From NCBI RefSeq assembly GCF_014201335.1, contig NZ_JACHEB010000007.1, positions 115,263 to 179,262 on the forward strand: a DNA stretch of 64,000 bases, in the 5' to 3' direction. The translations under genes and the position numbers were made by a program. The notes under the pieces were generated by a model. The model did not search any database. It worked only from the letters and a program-made list of their open reading frames with translations, and was not told where the DNA came from. Below are positions 23,145 through 31,829 of the stretch, piece by piece (position 1 is the first letter of the stretch; each line of letters starts with the position of its first letter). This DNA comes from Tunturiibacter gelidiferens. GTDB taxonomy: Bacteria > Acidobacteriota > Terriglobia > Terriglobales > Acidobacteriaceae.

Positions 23145-24401
23145 TTATTCCGGAGTAACAACCATCTCTTTCTTCGGGATCTTCGCCAGAAAGTCTTCGC
23201 CAACTTGAATGTGCTGGTCAACCAGCCGCGAAGGGGTGTGAGCCAACCACTCTGCGAGGGAGATGTCTTCGTAGAACGGTGTTGGGAATACCTCAATAAA
23301 CGTGAGGTCAGTGTCGCCCGTGTTTTCGATGTAGTGGGGTACAGACTTGTCGATGTAGCCGACGTCGCCTTCCTGGAAGTCCATGGTACGGGCATGACCG
23401 CCGGCAGAGAAGACCGTCATTCGGCCTTTGCCCTCGACGTAGTACTGCCACTCGTCTTCGTTCGGATGCCAGTGTAGTTCACGCAGGCCGCCCGGTTTTA
23501 GAGTGACGATCGCCGCAGCGATGTTGGTCGCAGGCCAGATCTTCTGGTCGATGATCTTTACCTCGCCGCCACGGGAGACTTTGGTGGGCTTCATCTCGGC
23601 TGGTTTGAAGTCGAAGCTGTGTGGCACGCGGCCAGTGCCTGCCTCTGCCTGTTTCTGTTCTTCGGCTAAAGGGCGCGGTAGGGAGCGTTCGAAGATAAAC
23701 AGCTCTTTATTCGGCACTTTATCGAAGGTGGACTCCGGAACACCGAAGTTCTTCGCCAGCACCTCGGGCGGTGTGTGGGTCATCCAGTCGGTCAAAAGGA
23801 AGGTGTCGAACTCATTGAAGTTGCCATCATTGAAAACGAGCAGGAACTCGCAGCCGTCAGGCCCAAGCCCCTGAATGGAGTGCGGAATTCCTCCGGGAAA
23901 GATCCAGAGATCCCCTTTGGTGACATCGCTGACATGGCTGCGGCCTTCCTGGTCGACTGCTGTAATGCGTGCGTTGCCATAGAGCATAAGAGCCCACTCG
24001 GCACCGACGTGCCAGTGCAGCTCGCGGATACCTCCGGTAACGAGACGCATCTGAACGCCTGCCATCTTCTTCGATATGGGGAGATCGCGTACGGTGACCT
24101 GTCGCGTCCAGCCGCCCTCTTCCTGGCGCTTGTGGGACAGAGAAAAAGAATACTTGAATGGAGGCTGGCCGCCGGAGTCGGTCGGAGGAGCCCACACGGA
24201 ACTCGGATTCTCCTTATCGAGTGGGTCGTTGTTCTGGACGGGCTGCGATTCATTCGGAAGGTGGTGGTCTGCCGAACGAATCTGTTTCTCTTGTCCCTGA
24301 GCAACCTGCACACCTGCTGCAGCTACCAACATCGCCGAACTTGCTTCGAGAAATCTGCGGCGGCTTACCTTGGCCTGTTCTATTTCCTGTTCCACTTCCA
24401 A
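23145..24401 (-). CDS. Oxalate decarboxylase-type bicupin with twin-arginine-like signal
   Basis: The 418-residue protein begins with SRRRFLEASSAMLVAAAG, a twin-arginine-like export signal. Two cupin domains follow, each with manganese-binding motifs: RELHWHVGAEWALMLYG with later GGIPHSIQG, and RELHWHPNEDEWQYYVEG with later KSVPHYIEN. The order, spacing and SIQGLGPDGCEFLLVFNDG closely resemble Bacillus OxdC, which converts oxalate to formate and CO2. The lid loop that is SENST in OxdC reads NEFDT here and keeps the Glu important for decarboxylation. It is likely extracytoplasmic. Oxalate is inferred from similarity; another carboxylate is possible. It is convergent with ilvE. Confidence 0.85.
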   Translation of the reverse strand: MEVEQEIEQAKVSRRRFLEASSAMLVAAAGVQVAQGQEKQIRSADHHLPNESQPVQNNDPLDKENPSSVWAPPTDSGGQPPFKYSFSLSHKRQEEGGWTRQVTVRDLPISKKMAGVQMRLVTGGIRELHWHVGAEWALMLYGNARITAVDQEGRSHVSDVTKGDLWIFPGGIPHSIQGLGPDGCEFLLVFNDGNFNEFDTFLLTDWMTHTPPEVLAKNFGVPESTFDKVPNKELFIFERSLPRPLAEEQKQAEAGTGRVPHSFDFKPAEMKPTKVSRGGEVKIIDQKIWPATNIAAAIVTLKPGGLRELHWHPNEDEWQYYVEGKGRMTVFSAGGHARTMDFQEGDVGYIDKSVPHYIENTGDTDLTFIEVFPTPFYEDISLAEWLAHTPSRLVDQHIQVGEDFLAKIPKKEMVVTPE

Positions 24402-24535
24402 CGCCCTCCGGGTGCCAAAATTACCTCTATTGGTTGAATCTTATCGGTTCAGGATATTAGATACCTAAAGTATCGGGACAAGTGTGGGATAGACCTTGTG
24501 AATGAACCGAACTCCTAATGAATCATGTTCACTTT

Positions 24536-24925
24536 TCAACCTTGGCCGTCAGCATTCACTCTGTCGCCATGACTGGGAGGTTGGCTGGTGACGAGAATGC
24601 GAGCCGGGTTCGAGCTACGATTGAAGACTTGATGCGGTTGGCCGGGAGATACTTCGAGACCCTCACCAGCTTGAAGGACGAAACTGTGCTCCTCTACTTC
24701 GATGGTCAACTCGCCTTCAAGAACGTAGAAGAACTGCCGTGAATAAATATGGAAGTGACGGATTTCACTGGTGCCGGGCGGCATGAGCTCTTCGATGATG
24801 CTGAGGTGGGGTGTCCTGAGGAGGTGCCAGCCGTCGCAGTCGTCTTCGTAGGGACCGCCCCATTTGTAATGCGTGGCGGTTTGCCTGCTGACCATCTGTG
24901 TCTTTGAAATCATCCCGTTGTTCAA
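24536..24925 (-). CDS. Small single-domain cupin protein
   Basis: The 129-residue product is one cupin barrel: TSEIRHFHIYSRQFFYVLEG resembles cupin motif 1 (with RHFHxxxxQ in place of the more usual HxHxxxxE) and GEGLEVSPGQPHQVFNRS is motif 2 (P-x-x-x-P-H). Metal binding is likely through these His and Gln residues. The N-terminus includes CDGWHLLRTPHLSIIEELMPPG, a pattern seen in stand-alone bacterial cupins of unknown substrate. It lies 5 bp downstream of the DUF6982-like gene on the same strand, so it may share its transcript. Function is unknown. Confidence 0.8.
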   Translation of the reverse strand: MNNGMISKTQMVSRQTATHYKWGGPYEDDCDGWHLLRTPHLSIIEELMPPGTSEIRHFHIYSRQFFYVLEGELTIEVEEHSFVLQAGEGLEVSPGQPHQVFNRSSNPARILVTSQPPSHGDRVNADGQG

Positions 24926-24930
24926 GCGGA

Positions 24931-25539
24931 CTAGTTCGAGCTTTTGGGAACGTTTCGCATTCCGAGGACATGGAAGTCCTTGAGTCCGCCCTTGAGAACG
25001 TAGACCAGCGCATTATTTCCGTTCGGATCGGTCGGCCTCAGGAAGAAGCCTGACTCGAGCACAAAATCTCGGGTATTGCTGATAATTCCTTCGATCATCT
25101 CTCCATCGTAGAAATAGACGCGCACCCACAACCCCGGCACGATGGGGGCATGCTCGTGAAAGTGAAGAGCCCGGTGGCGAAGATCGCCATCGAAGGTCTT
25201 GACGAAGAAAACAGCCTTGGCATCGCGGGTCGGAACGTCCTCTATGGTGTCCGTGTCAAGCAGCTTCAGCCGAATGGAGTCCAGGGGATAGATAGGCTCG
25301 TTGCGTAGAAGCTGCTCGATGGAACCGAGTTCGCGGGACTCAGCGAGTCCGCGAATAGCATGGCTCTCGTAGCGGACTACAACTCGATACGGTTCGGACA
25401 GCTCTTCGGCGACTTGGGATTTGCCCTGAGATTTTAGGATGCGTGGTTGTTCCGTGGTGACAGGTCGTACTGCTTGATCTTGTACAGGAGCGCCTTGTAG
25501 CTGATTTGCAGATCGTTTGCCGCGGCCTTCCTGTTCCAT
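24931..25539 (-). CDS. Conserved hypothetical protein, possibly DUF6982, downstream of a sigma-54 activator
   Basis: The open frame is up to 202 residues but its first 105 bp overlap the end of the sigma-54 activator gene, so the true start is probably internal (no ATG was found near the overlap; a GTG or TTG start is possible). The conserved-looking core begins at YRVVVRYESHAIRG and continues with beta-rich sequence VFFVKTFDGD, VRVYFYDGEMIEGIISNT and FFLRPTDPNGNN. I recall similar proteins being called DUF6982 in Acidobacteria, but this is memory rather than a search result. The small strand-rich shape suggests a regulatory or ligand-binding domain. It is probably co-transcribed with the activator. 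Confidence 0.6.
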   Translation of the reverse strand: MEQEGRGKRSANQLQGAPVQDQAVRPVTTEQPRILKSQGKSQVAEELSEPYRVVVRYESHAIRGLAESRELGSIEQLLRNEPIYPLDSIRLKLLDTDTIEDVPTRDAKAVFFVKTFDGDLRHRALHFHEHAPIVPGLWVRVYFYDGEMIEGIISNTRDFVLESGFFLRPTDPNGNNALVYVLKGGLKDFHVLGMRNVPKSSN

Positions 25540-26876
25540 CCAGTTCCCTCCAGTACCTGTGCAATTGCCGTCGACTCCGCATCCCCTTTGAGGTTGCGGA
25601 CCATCGCTTTGAGCCCGGCGCCATTGGGTGTCTCCTGGGCTACCGCTGCTGCCGCTGCTCCACCCTGATAGACCGTTGCTGGAGAGAGTTCGTCGACGAT
25701 TGATCTTTCTTCGCCAAGAACCAGGTACCGATTGATTACATTTTCGAGTTCGCGCAGATTGCCGGGCCAGGAGTGATCGGCCAGAGCGTTCAGCAGGGTT
25801 TGCGAGAAGGGCAGCGGATCCCGGCCATACCGCTTTGCGCCCTTACGCATAAAGTACTCCGACAGCACCGGAATCTCTTCGCGGCGCTCGCGCAAGGGAG
25901 GGATGCTGAGGGTGAATCCATTGAGGCGATAGTACAGATCCTCGCGAAAGGTCTTGTTGGCCATCGCATCCTTCATATTGATGTTGGTGGCGGCGATCAC
26001 GCGCACATCCACCTTCATGGGAGATCTGCTGCCAAGGCGAGAGAAAGTTCCGTCCTGCAATACCTGCAGAAGCTTGGCCTGAAGGATGGCGGGCATCTCA
26101 CCGATTTCGTCGAGAAAGATCGTTCCGCCAGTGCAGACTTCGAACTTGCCTGGCTTGGTCTTGACCGCTCCTGTAAAGGCGCCCTGCTCGTAACCAAAGA
26201 GCTCGCTTTCGAGCAGATCAGCCGGGACTGCAGCGCAGTTGACCTTAAGGAAGATGTTCTGGCTGCGGGCAGACATTTTGTGGGTGTAGAGCGCGAGGAT
26301 CTCCTTACCGGTTCCGCTCTCTCCCAGGATCAGGAGTGGGATGTCGGCGCGGGCTACGAGAGCGGCCTGAGCCTCCAGTTCGCGCATCCTTTTGCTGGAA
26401 CGTACAAACGAGTGAGTTTCGTTTAGCGGAATTTCTCTAAGGGCATCGGCTGCGGGAACCTTCTTCTCCGACGAAGCGAGGTGCTCCTCAATAGCCTGCT
26501 CGACGTCGCTGCCGGTAAACGGCTTCATCACGATCGCACGGACACCTAGACGAATCACCATCTCTAGGTCGCGAAGTTCCGCCGAGCAGGATAGGACGAC
26601 CACCGCGAGATTGGGTTTGGTACAGCGGATGTGGGTCAACAGAGGCATCGGGTCGCGGTTGGTATGCAGGGCAAGCAGAAGCAGATCAGGCTGTTCCGAC
26701 TTGTCCAAACGCTCGAGCAGCGCCTGCTCGTCCGAGAAGAGGCTCAGTGAATATCGGGATCCGAGGGTAGAGCGAAGATAATCGAGAACGGCGAGATCCG
26801 GTTCCAGAATAAGGATCTGGGCACGTGGCCGCGTAGACTTCAAGGCAGGGACGGGATACGAAAGGGCAGCTGACAT
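25434..26876 (-). CDS. Sigma-54-dependent activator with degenerate receiver domain (PrsR/NtrC type)
   Basis: The 480-residue protein has three domains. The receiver-like domain (about 20-130) has the fold pattern but lacks the phospho-acceptor Asp: LLLLAL places Ala69 where Asp is expected, and the acidic pocket reads LEPD; the switch Ser and Lys118 remain. The AAA+ domain (about 160-400) carries Walker A GESGTGKE (185-192) and GAFTGA (232-237), which contacts sigma-54. The C-terminus is a Fis-type helix-turn-helix (NRKAAANDLQISYKALLYKI). It opens the region upstream of the exopolysaccharide locus and is transcribed divergently from a second activator; control of the locus is a reasonable inference. 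Confidence 0.9.
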   Translation of the reverse strand: MSAALSYPVPALKSTRPRAQILILEPDLAVLDYLRSTLGSRYSLSLFSDEQALLERLDKSEQPDLLLLALHTNRDPMPLLTHIRCTKPNLAVVVLSCSAELRDLEMVIRLGVRAIVMKPFTGSDVEQAIEEHLASSEKKVPAADALREIPLNETHSFVRSSKRMRELEAQAALVARADIPLLILGESGTGKEILALYTHKMSARSQNIFLKVNCAAVPADLLESELFGYEQGAFTGAVKTKPGKFEVCTGGTIFLDEIGEMPAILQAKLLQVLQDGTFSRLGSRSPMKVDVRVIAATNINMKDAMANKTFREDLYYRLNGFTLSIPPLRERREEIPVLSEYFMRKGAKRYGRDPLPFSQTLLNALADHSWPGNLRELENVINRYLVLGEERSIVDELSPATVYQGGAAAAAVAQETPNGAGLKAMVRNLKGDAESTAIAQVLEGTGWNRKAAANDLQISYKALLYKIKQYDLSPRNNHAS

Positions 26877-27379
26877 ACAAAGTACCTCAAATTGCAGGTT
26901 GGCTATTCTCCAAACCTACGGTGATCCTGAAACCCGGTTGGCCCCCAGGATCAGGCTGTACTCGATCTAGACAGTTGCAACGCGGGCCTGTCATCCTGAC
27001 CACCCCACGCCAGCAAATTTTAGCTCGTCCGACACAGCATTTTGTTAAAAAATGTTACGAACTTTGCCGACAAAAGAGATAAAGGTTTACCACTCTCCTA
27101 TCGAGTAGGCCTAGCTTACATGGTACTGGCATGAGTGGAACTAAAAAAATGTGGATTTTTTTTTGCTGGTTACTTTGGTGAAAGTGACCCTGGTGACCTC
27201 CAAATCCCTGCAAAAGTGCTACTTCAATCCGATTCTGAAGTTTATTCGTATATTCGGGCTTGCAATTAAACCCACGAAATCCTCGCTTTCAACCTCTACT
27301 ATATGAGAAATGGCGCTTGACGTGCATATGTGAACCGTATTGCAAAGTTGCGGTTTCTACCCAACGCCGATAGGAAAAA
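26877..27379. other. Divergent intergenic region between two sigma-54 activators
   Basis: The 503 bp contain no gene. AT-rich blocks with A and T runs occur at 27140-27175. Short repeated GGTTAC/GGTGA(A/C)/GTGACC-like words at 27174-27205 could be operator half-sites. I searched by eye for the -24/-12 pattern TGGCAC-N5-TTGC and found no convincing match. Confidence 0.5.
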
Positions 27380-28474
27380 ATGACCTTGGATCACCACGTC
27401 GAATCCGCCGCCTCGCTCAATCTCCCGCCTCTCGAAATTTTTTTCGGCAAGACGGCCGCTATGCAAGCGGTTCGAAACAAGCTGGAGAGAGTAGCGGAGA
27501 CCGATGTCCCCGTTTTGATCCAAGGTGAAAGCGGCACCGGCAAAGAGATCTGCGTGCGACTGTTGCATGCTTTCTCTCTACGGAGCAGGGGTTCTCTGGT
27601 TAAAGTAAGCTGCCCTGCAATACCCCACACGTTGCTCGAGACAGAGCTGTTCGGCTATGAAAAAGGGGCCTTTACAGGCGCTATGTCCACGAAGCTGGGA
27701 CGCGTAGAACAGTCGCACCACGGTACGCTCTTTCTGGATGAGGTGGGGAGCCTGGACCTGGGAGTTCAGTCCAAACTGCTTCAAGTGCTGCAGGACGGAA
27801 CCTTCGTCCGAGTGGGCGGCCACGAGCCCCGAAACATTGTTACCAGGTTGGTTTCTGCTTCCAACACCGACCTTCGCAGCCAGGTCGAGGATGGAACCTT
27901 CCGTCTGGACTTTCTCTTCCGCATCAATGCCGTCACGATCAACCTGCCGCCCTTACGCCAACGGATCGCCGATCTGCCCATCCTGATCGATTACTTCATC
28001 GATCACTATGCAAAGATCTTCCACAATGCACCGGAATTACTCTCGAAGAGCGCGGTTCGCCTGATGCAGAACTATCACTGGCCGGGAAACATCCGTCAGT
28101 TGGAAAACCTGATCCGTAGCTACGTTTTGATCGGCAGTGAAGAGGCGCTCGTCGCGGAACTTATGCCCGAGACACCGCGCGGCGGAATCACAACCGATAT
28201 TGACCTCAGCGAGCCGATCTCGCTCAAGAACATTACGAAGAAGGCGACCCAGGACCTGGAACGGCAGATCATTCTCAAAGTGCTGCAGGAAAATAGCTGG
28301 AACCGGCAAAAGACAGCGAAGTGGCTGCAGATCAGCTATCGGTCTCTGCTCTACAAATTGAGCGAGGTCGGAATGCCAGAGGTGCCCCCGCGGCCCCTGC
28401 GGATACCTCATCTGGTGAAGAAAGAGGAGCGTACCGTTAAGACTGCACTGTCGTCGCGGACGCGGATTTACTGA
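27380..28474 (+). CDS. Sigma-54-dependent activator without receiver domain
   Basis: The 364-residue protein consists of an AAA+ domain that starts almost at once (Walker A GESGTGKE at 49-56, GAFTGA at 96-101, Walker B TLFLDEVGSL) and a Fis-type helix-turn-helix at the C-terminus (NRQKTAKWLQISYRSLLYKL). It lacks any N-terminal sensory domain, so its activity is presumably set by expression level or by a partner. The DNA-binding helix resembles that of the neighbouring activator, suggesting overlapping targets. The ATG has a weak TAGGA site upstream. It is convergent with the sugar transferase gene. Confidence 0.88.
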   Translation: MTLDHHVESAASLNLPPLEIFFGKTAAMQAVRNKLERVAETDVPVLIQGESGTGKEICVRLLHAFSLRSRGSLVKVSCPAIPHTLLETELFGYEKGAFTGAMSTKLGRVEQSHHGTLFLDEVGSLDLGVQSKLLQVLQDGTFVRVGGHEPRNIVTRLVSASNTDLRSQVEDGTFRLDFLFRINAVTINLPPLRQRIADLPILIDYFIDHYAKIFHNAPELLSKSAVRLMQNYHWPGNIRQLENLIRSYVLIGSEEALVAELMPETPRGGITTDIDLSEPISLKNITKKATQDLERQIILKVLQENSWNRQKTAKWLQISYRSLLYKLSEVGMPEVPPRPLRIPHLVKKEERTVKTALSSRTRIY

Positions 28475-28559
28475 CCTGCCGATGTTGATTCGTTAGCACG
28501 CAGAACCGACGCGCGCACTCTTTACTCGAAGCCGATTCGTCGGAGATTCGGCAGCGGTA

Positions 28560-29954
28560 TTATTGTGCGCCCTGCCGCCGAATGATCGTTTTGATCGTCT
28601 CGAACATGATCAGCAGATCGAGCCCAAGAGTCATGTGCTTGATGTAGTACAGATCGAACTCCAGTTTTTCGCGAGCTTCGGCCAGAGTCGAACCATAGCC
28701 GTAGCGGACTTGAGCCCAGCCCGTGAGCCCTGGGCGAATCATGTGGCGAAGATTGAAGTAGGGGATCTGTTCGGTAAGCCATGGCACAAACTCGGGCCTT
28801 TCCGGACGCGGACCTACAAAGCCCATATCGCCACGCAGAACGTTCCAGAGTTGCGGGACTTCGTCCAGGCGGGTCTTCCGCATGAACATACCCACGCGCG
28901 TCACGCGAGGATCGTTCTTGGTCGCCCACTTTGCGCCGCTTACCTCGGCATCAGTGCGCATCGTGCGAAATTTGTAGACCGTGAAGTTCTTGCCGGCTAG
29001 ACCTACTCGCGTCTGCCGGAAGAAGATCGGTCCCGGGGAGGAGAGGCGAACCAAGAGCACAACGATCGGGAAAAAGGGGAGAAAGAGAAGCAATCCCACT
29101 GCGGCTGTCAGTGTCGAGACAATCCGTCGCGCAATCTGCTGGGACGGTTTGACTCGGAAGCCTTCGCTATAAATGAAGCTGCTGGGATGCAGCCCGTCGA
29201 GATGAAGCTTGCCGGTAAGCCGCTCAAGCAGAGCTCCGGCATCTTCGATGACGACTCCGTTGAATCTCAACTTGAGCAACTCGCGAACAGGAAATTCGCC
29301 ACGACGGTCCTCAATCGCGACGATGACGCGATCGACAGGAGGCTTCGGTCCGGAGAATTTCTCGAGAGCCACATGGATGGCCTCTTTGCGCTGGTCTCGA
29401 TCGGCCACAACGCCGTCCCAGCCGAGCACCTCCATGCCTGCATCTTTGCGTGATTCGAGCAGGTTGACGATGGACTGCGCGCGGTCACCTGCACCCAGAA
29501 CATAAACCCGCTCCCGAAAGATCTCTCGTCCAATAACCCACTCGTAGGCGCTTCGCCACGCCACCAACGCGAGAGTGAGAAAGATGAGGCCGAGCAGCAG
29601 GACATATTGAGCGATGTCGAGCGCGGGAAAGACGTAGATCATCGCCGACAACAGAAACGACAGAAATCCAAGAACGAGCAGCAGGCGAAAATAGATCTCC
29701 CAGCTTGCGGAGATGCGCTGTGGCTCGTAGAGATCAAAGTAGTAGGAACAAAGCAGCGTCAGGATGGTAAGACCGATAATCTTCAATCCCCCGTTCTCAT
29801 AATTGAGAACGAGGTAGGTGTCCGGCCCCATCAGCAACGCCGTCGCCAGCAGGAAGCAACCACTCACAATCAGCGCTTCGCACAGCAAGAGAACGATGGT
29901 ACGGGTAGGGTAGTACACGTTGAAGAGCCGGATCATCTGGTCAATTGCTCCCAC
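28560..29954 (-). CDS. Polyprenyl glycosylphosphotransferase (EpsB-type initiating sugar transferase)
   Basis: The 464-residue protein has an N-terminal set of about four membrane segments (to residue 125), a nucleotide-binding-like middle domain ([18 protein letters not shown]), a fifth membrane helix near 280, and the C-terminal bacterial sugar transferase domain: [51 protein letters not shown] and [15 protein letters not shown]. It transfers the first sugar phosphate to undecaprenyl phosphate, starting repeat-unit synthesis. It resembles the exosortase-associated TIGR03013 type. Its ATG directly abuts the stop of the kinase gene upstream, so it belongs to the same operon. Confidence 0.92.
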   Translation of the reverse strand: MGAIDQMIRLFNVYYPTRTIVLLLCEALIVSGCFLLATALLMGPDTYLVLNYENGGLKIIGLTILTLLCSYYFDLYEPQRISASWEIYFRLLLVLGFLSFLLSAMIYVFPALDIAQYVLLLGLIFLTLALVAWRSAYEWVIGREIFRERVYVLGAGDRAQSIVNLLESRKDAGMEVLGWDGVVADRDQRKEAIHVALEKFSGPKPPVDRVIVAIEDRRGEFPVRELLKLRFNGVVIEDAGALLERLTGKLHLDGLHPSSFIYSEGFRVKPSQQIARRIVSTLTAAVGLLLFLPFFPIVVLLVRLSSPGPIFFRQTRVGLAGKNFTVYKFRTMRTDAEVSGAKWATKNDPRVTRVGMFMRKTRLDEVPQLWNVLRGDMGFVGPRPERPEFVPWLTEQIPYFNLRHMIRPGLTGWAQVRYGYGSTLAEAREKLEFDLYYIKHMTLGLDLLIMFETIKTIIRRQGAQ

Positions 29955-30905
29955 TTACGGTTTGGCGGCATCGTATCCATAGTAGCTGCCGACCTGAGGT
30001 TGCTCCTCCACGGCGTTCAGAACAAATCCAAGAATATTCGAGGCTTTCAGCTCACTCTGCGCCCGTTGCGCGATGGGGAATTTGGTCTGTCCACTGCGTG
30101 CAACCAGGAGAACGCCATCGCAGAAACGGGCCAGGTTGACGGCATCGGAGACGGGCAGAACCGGTGAAGAGTCAACAATAATCCAGTCAAAATGCGGCGC
30201 CGCCAGCCGAATCAACTCGCCGAAGCGGGGACTTCCGGAGAGGTCGGCTGCCTTGTCGCCGCCGTTGCCGCCCGCGATAAAGGTCAGGTTCTGCGCGATC
30301 GCGGCAGCCCCAGGGGTCATCCCCTCAAACGATTCCGGCCGCTGCATCACTTCGATTACGCTCGCCTTGCCTCCGAGATAATCCGCGAGGCCGGGATGAG
30401 ACTCGCAGCCAAGAAGTTGATGGAGGGTGTAGCGCCGCATGTCTCCATCGATTAGGAGTACCTTGCTATTCTTGTGGCGCGCGAGGCTCATGGCCAGATT
30501 GGTCGAGATGAAACTCTTGCCCTCCTGCGGCAGGCCGCTGGTGATCATGATGGTCTTAAGCGGGCTGATATCGCGGAGCTCGAAGATTCGCGAGCGAAGG
30601 CTGCGAAACTGCTCAACTGCAGGTCCGCGCTCGAGCAGCGACGGTAATTGCTCGAGAGACAGTGCCCAGGAGCGCAGCGGAATCGTGCTGAGATCGAGCG
30701 CGTTGGGGTCCAGCGGAGCGATGTAGGGCTCACCATAAGGCCGTGCTTCTGCAGGCGCGCTGGTTTGCTCTTCCTCAGCGGTGGCCACGGCGGTCGCGTA
30801 GATGGTTGACTTGACTGGGGCCTCTGGAGTTCGCGGCTCCGGTTCGCGCCGGTCCAATCTGCGGTCAGACTCTGCCTTCTGGAGTGCTTCGTAGATTCGG
30901 CTCAT
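29955..30905 (-). CDS. BY-type tyrosine kinase of exopolysaccharide export (CpsD/XrtA-associated)
   Basis: The 316-residue protein opens with MSRIYEALQKAESDR, the usual start of exosortase-associated tyrosine autokinases. It carries Walker A GLPQEGKS (124-131), Walker A' VLLIDGDMRR, and Walker B WIIVDSSPVLP. The C-terminus ends with a small Tyr cluster (GSYYGYDAAKP) suited to autophosphorylation. Such kinases partner with a Wzz-type membrane protein to control polymer length and export; that partner is two genes upstream in the operon. Its start overlaps the stop of the ATPase gene by 4 bp. Confidence 0.92.
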   Translation of the reverse strand: MSRIYEALQKAESDRRLDRREPEPRTPEAPVKSTIYATAVATAEEEQTSAPAEARPYGEPYIAPLDPNALDLSTIPLRSWALSLEQLPSLLERGPAVEQFRSLRSRIFELRDISPLKTIMITSGLPQEGKSFISTNLAMSLARHKNSKVLLIDGDMRRYTLHQLLGCESHPGLADYLGGKASVIEVMQRPESFEGMTPGAAAIAQNLTFIAGGNGGDKAADLSGSPRFGELIRLAAPHFDWIIVDSSPVLPVSDAVNLARFCDGVLLVARSGQTKFPIAQRAQSELKASNILGFVLNAVEEQPQVGSYYGYDAAKP

Positions 30906-31828
30906 CGGTCGTGCCTTCCCGGCTCTTTATTGAAAGCTGCCATAAAATTATCTTCTTTCGAGTTCAGACCGAACTGCTTGTCCCCGTTGCCGATCACAGC
31001 CGAAGAGAGCATGAAGGGCTGTACCTCCAACTCCAGTTCTGCCGCCACGCCTTCTACGATGGTGGCGGTCACCTGCTCCACCTGTTCCACGTAAGCCACG
31101 ATCAGCGAGTGCTCGCACAGCAGGTTGATAATGCGCGGAATTCCGCGGCTGGCACGGTGAATCAGATCCAGCGCCTCGAGTGAAAACAGCGACCAGCTTG
31201 CTCCTGCAATCCGCAGGCGTTCGGCCACATAGGCGTGCGTCTGGCTCTCGGTCAAGGCCTGGGTGCGGCACCACAGCGAAACGCGCTGCCGGAGCTGCCG
31301 CACGCTCGGATGGCGCAGCTTCTCTTCGAGCTCAGGTTGTCCCGACAGCACAATCTGCAACAGCTTTTCGGATGAAGTCTCAAGATTGGTAAGAAGCCGG
31401 ATCTCTTCGAGCAGCTCCCACGACAGATTTTGCGCCTCATCGACGACCACCACGCAGGTCTCTTCCATGCGAAAGCGCTCAATGAGCCAGCGGTTCAACT
31501 GCAGCAGCATGCCCGACTTGGTTCGCGTCGCCGGCACCATGCCGAAGTCGGTCAAGACAAACTCGAGGAAGTCCAATACATCGAGACGCGGGTTGAAGAC
31601 AAAGGCGGTAGAGACCTTACGGCCGCTGAAGGAACTCAATGCCCGGCGCAGCAATGTTGTTTTGCCGGTGCCGACCTCGCCTGTCAGTACCGTGAAGCCC
31701 TTTCGCGCCGAGATTCCATACTCCAGGCACGCCAATGCCTCCCGGGTGTGCGGCATCATGTAAAGAAACCGAGGGTCAGGGCTGGTTCCGAATGGACTGC
31801 TCTGGAGTTTGAAGAAGGTGTTATACAT
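30902..31828 (-). CDS. ExeA-like AAA ATPase of the exosortase/EPS locus
   Basis: The protein has about 308 residues from MYNTFFKLQSSPFGTSPDP (31828), a hallmark N-terminus of the ExeA/GspA-type ATPases found next to exosortases (TIGR03015 type); an alternative ATG at 31843 overlaps the upstream gene. Walker A is GEVGTGKTTLL and Walker B CVVVVDEAQNLSWE; sensor-like LQIVLSGQPEL and an arginine-rich segment follow. The C-terminal region is helical. Its role in polysaccharide assembly is not established; it probably powers assembly or remodelling of the export complex. It is coupled to both neighbours. Confidence 0.88.
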   Translation of the reverse strand: MYNTFFKLQSSPFGTSPDPRFLYMMPHTREALACLEYGISARKGFTVLTGEVGTGKTTLLRRALSSFSGRKVSTAFVFNPRLDVLDFLEFVLTDFGMVPATRTKSGMLLQLNRWLIERFRMEETCVVVVDEAQNLSWELLEEIRLLTNLETSSEKLLQIVLSGQPELEEKLRHPSVRQLRQRVSLWCRTQALTESQTHAYVAERLRIAGASWSLFSLEALDLIHRASRGIPRIINLLCEHSLIVAYVEQVEQVTATIVEGVAAELELEVQPFMLSSAVIGNGDKQFGLNSKEDNFMAAFNKEPGRHDR

Positions 31829-31829
31829 C

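Noticed and set aside
26877..27379. Search for a -24/-12 sigma-54 promoter between the activators
   Set aside because: No site with GG and GC at the right distance was found by eye.
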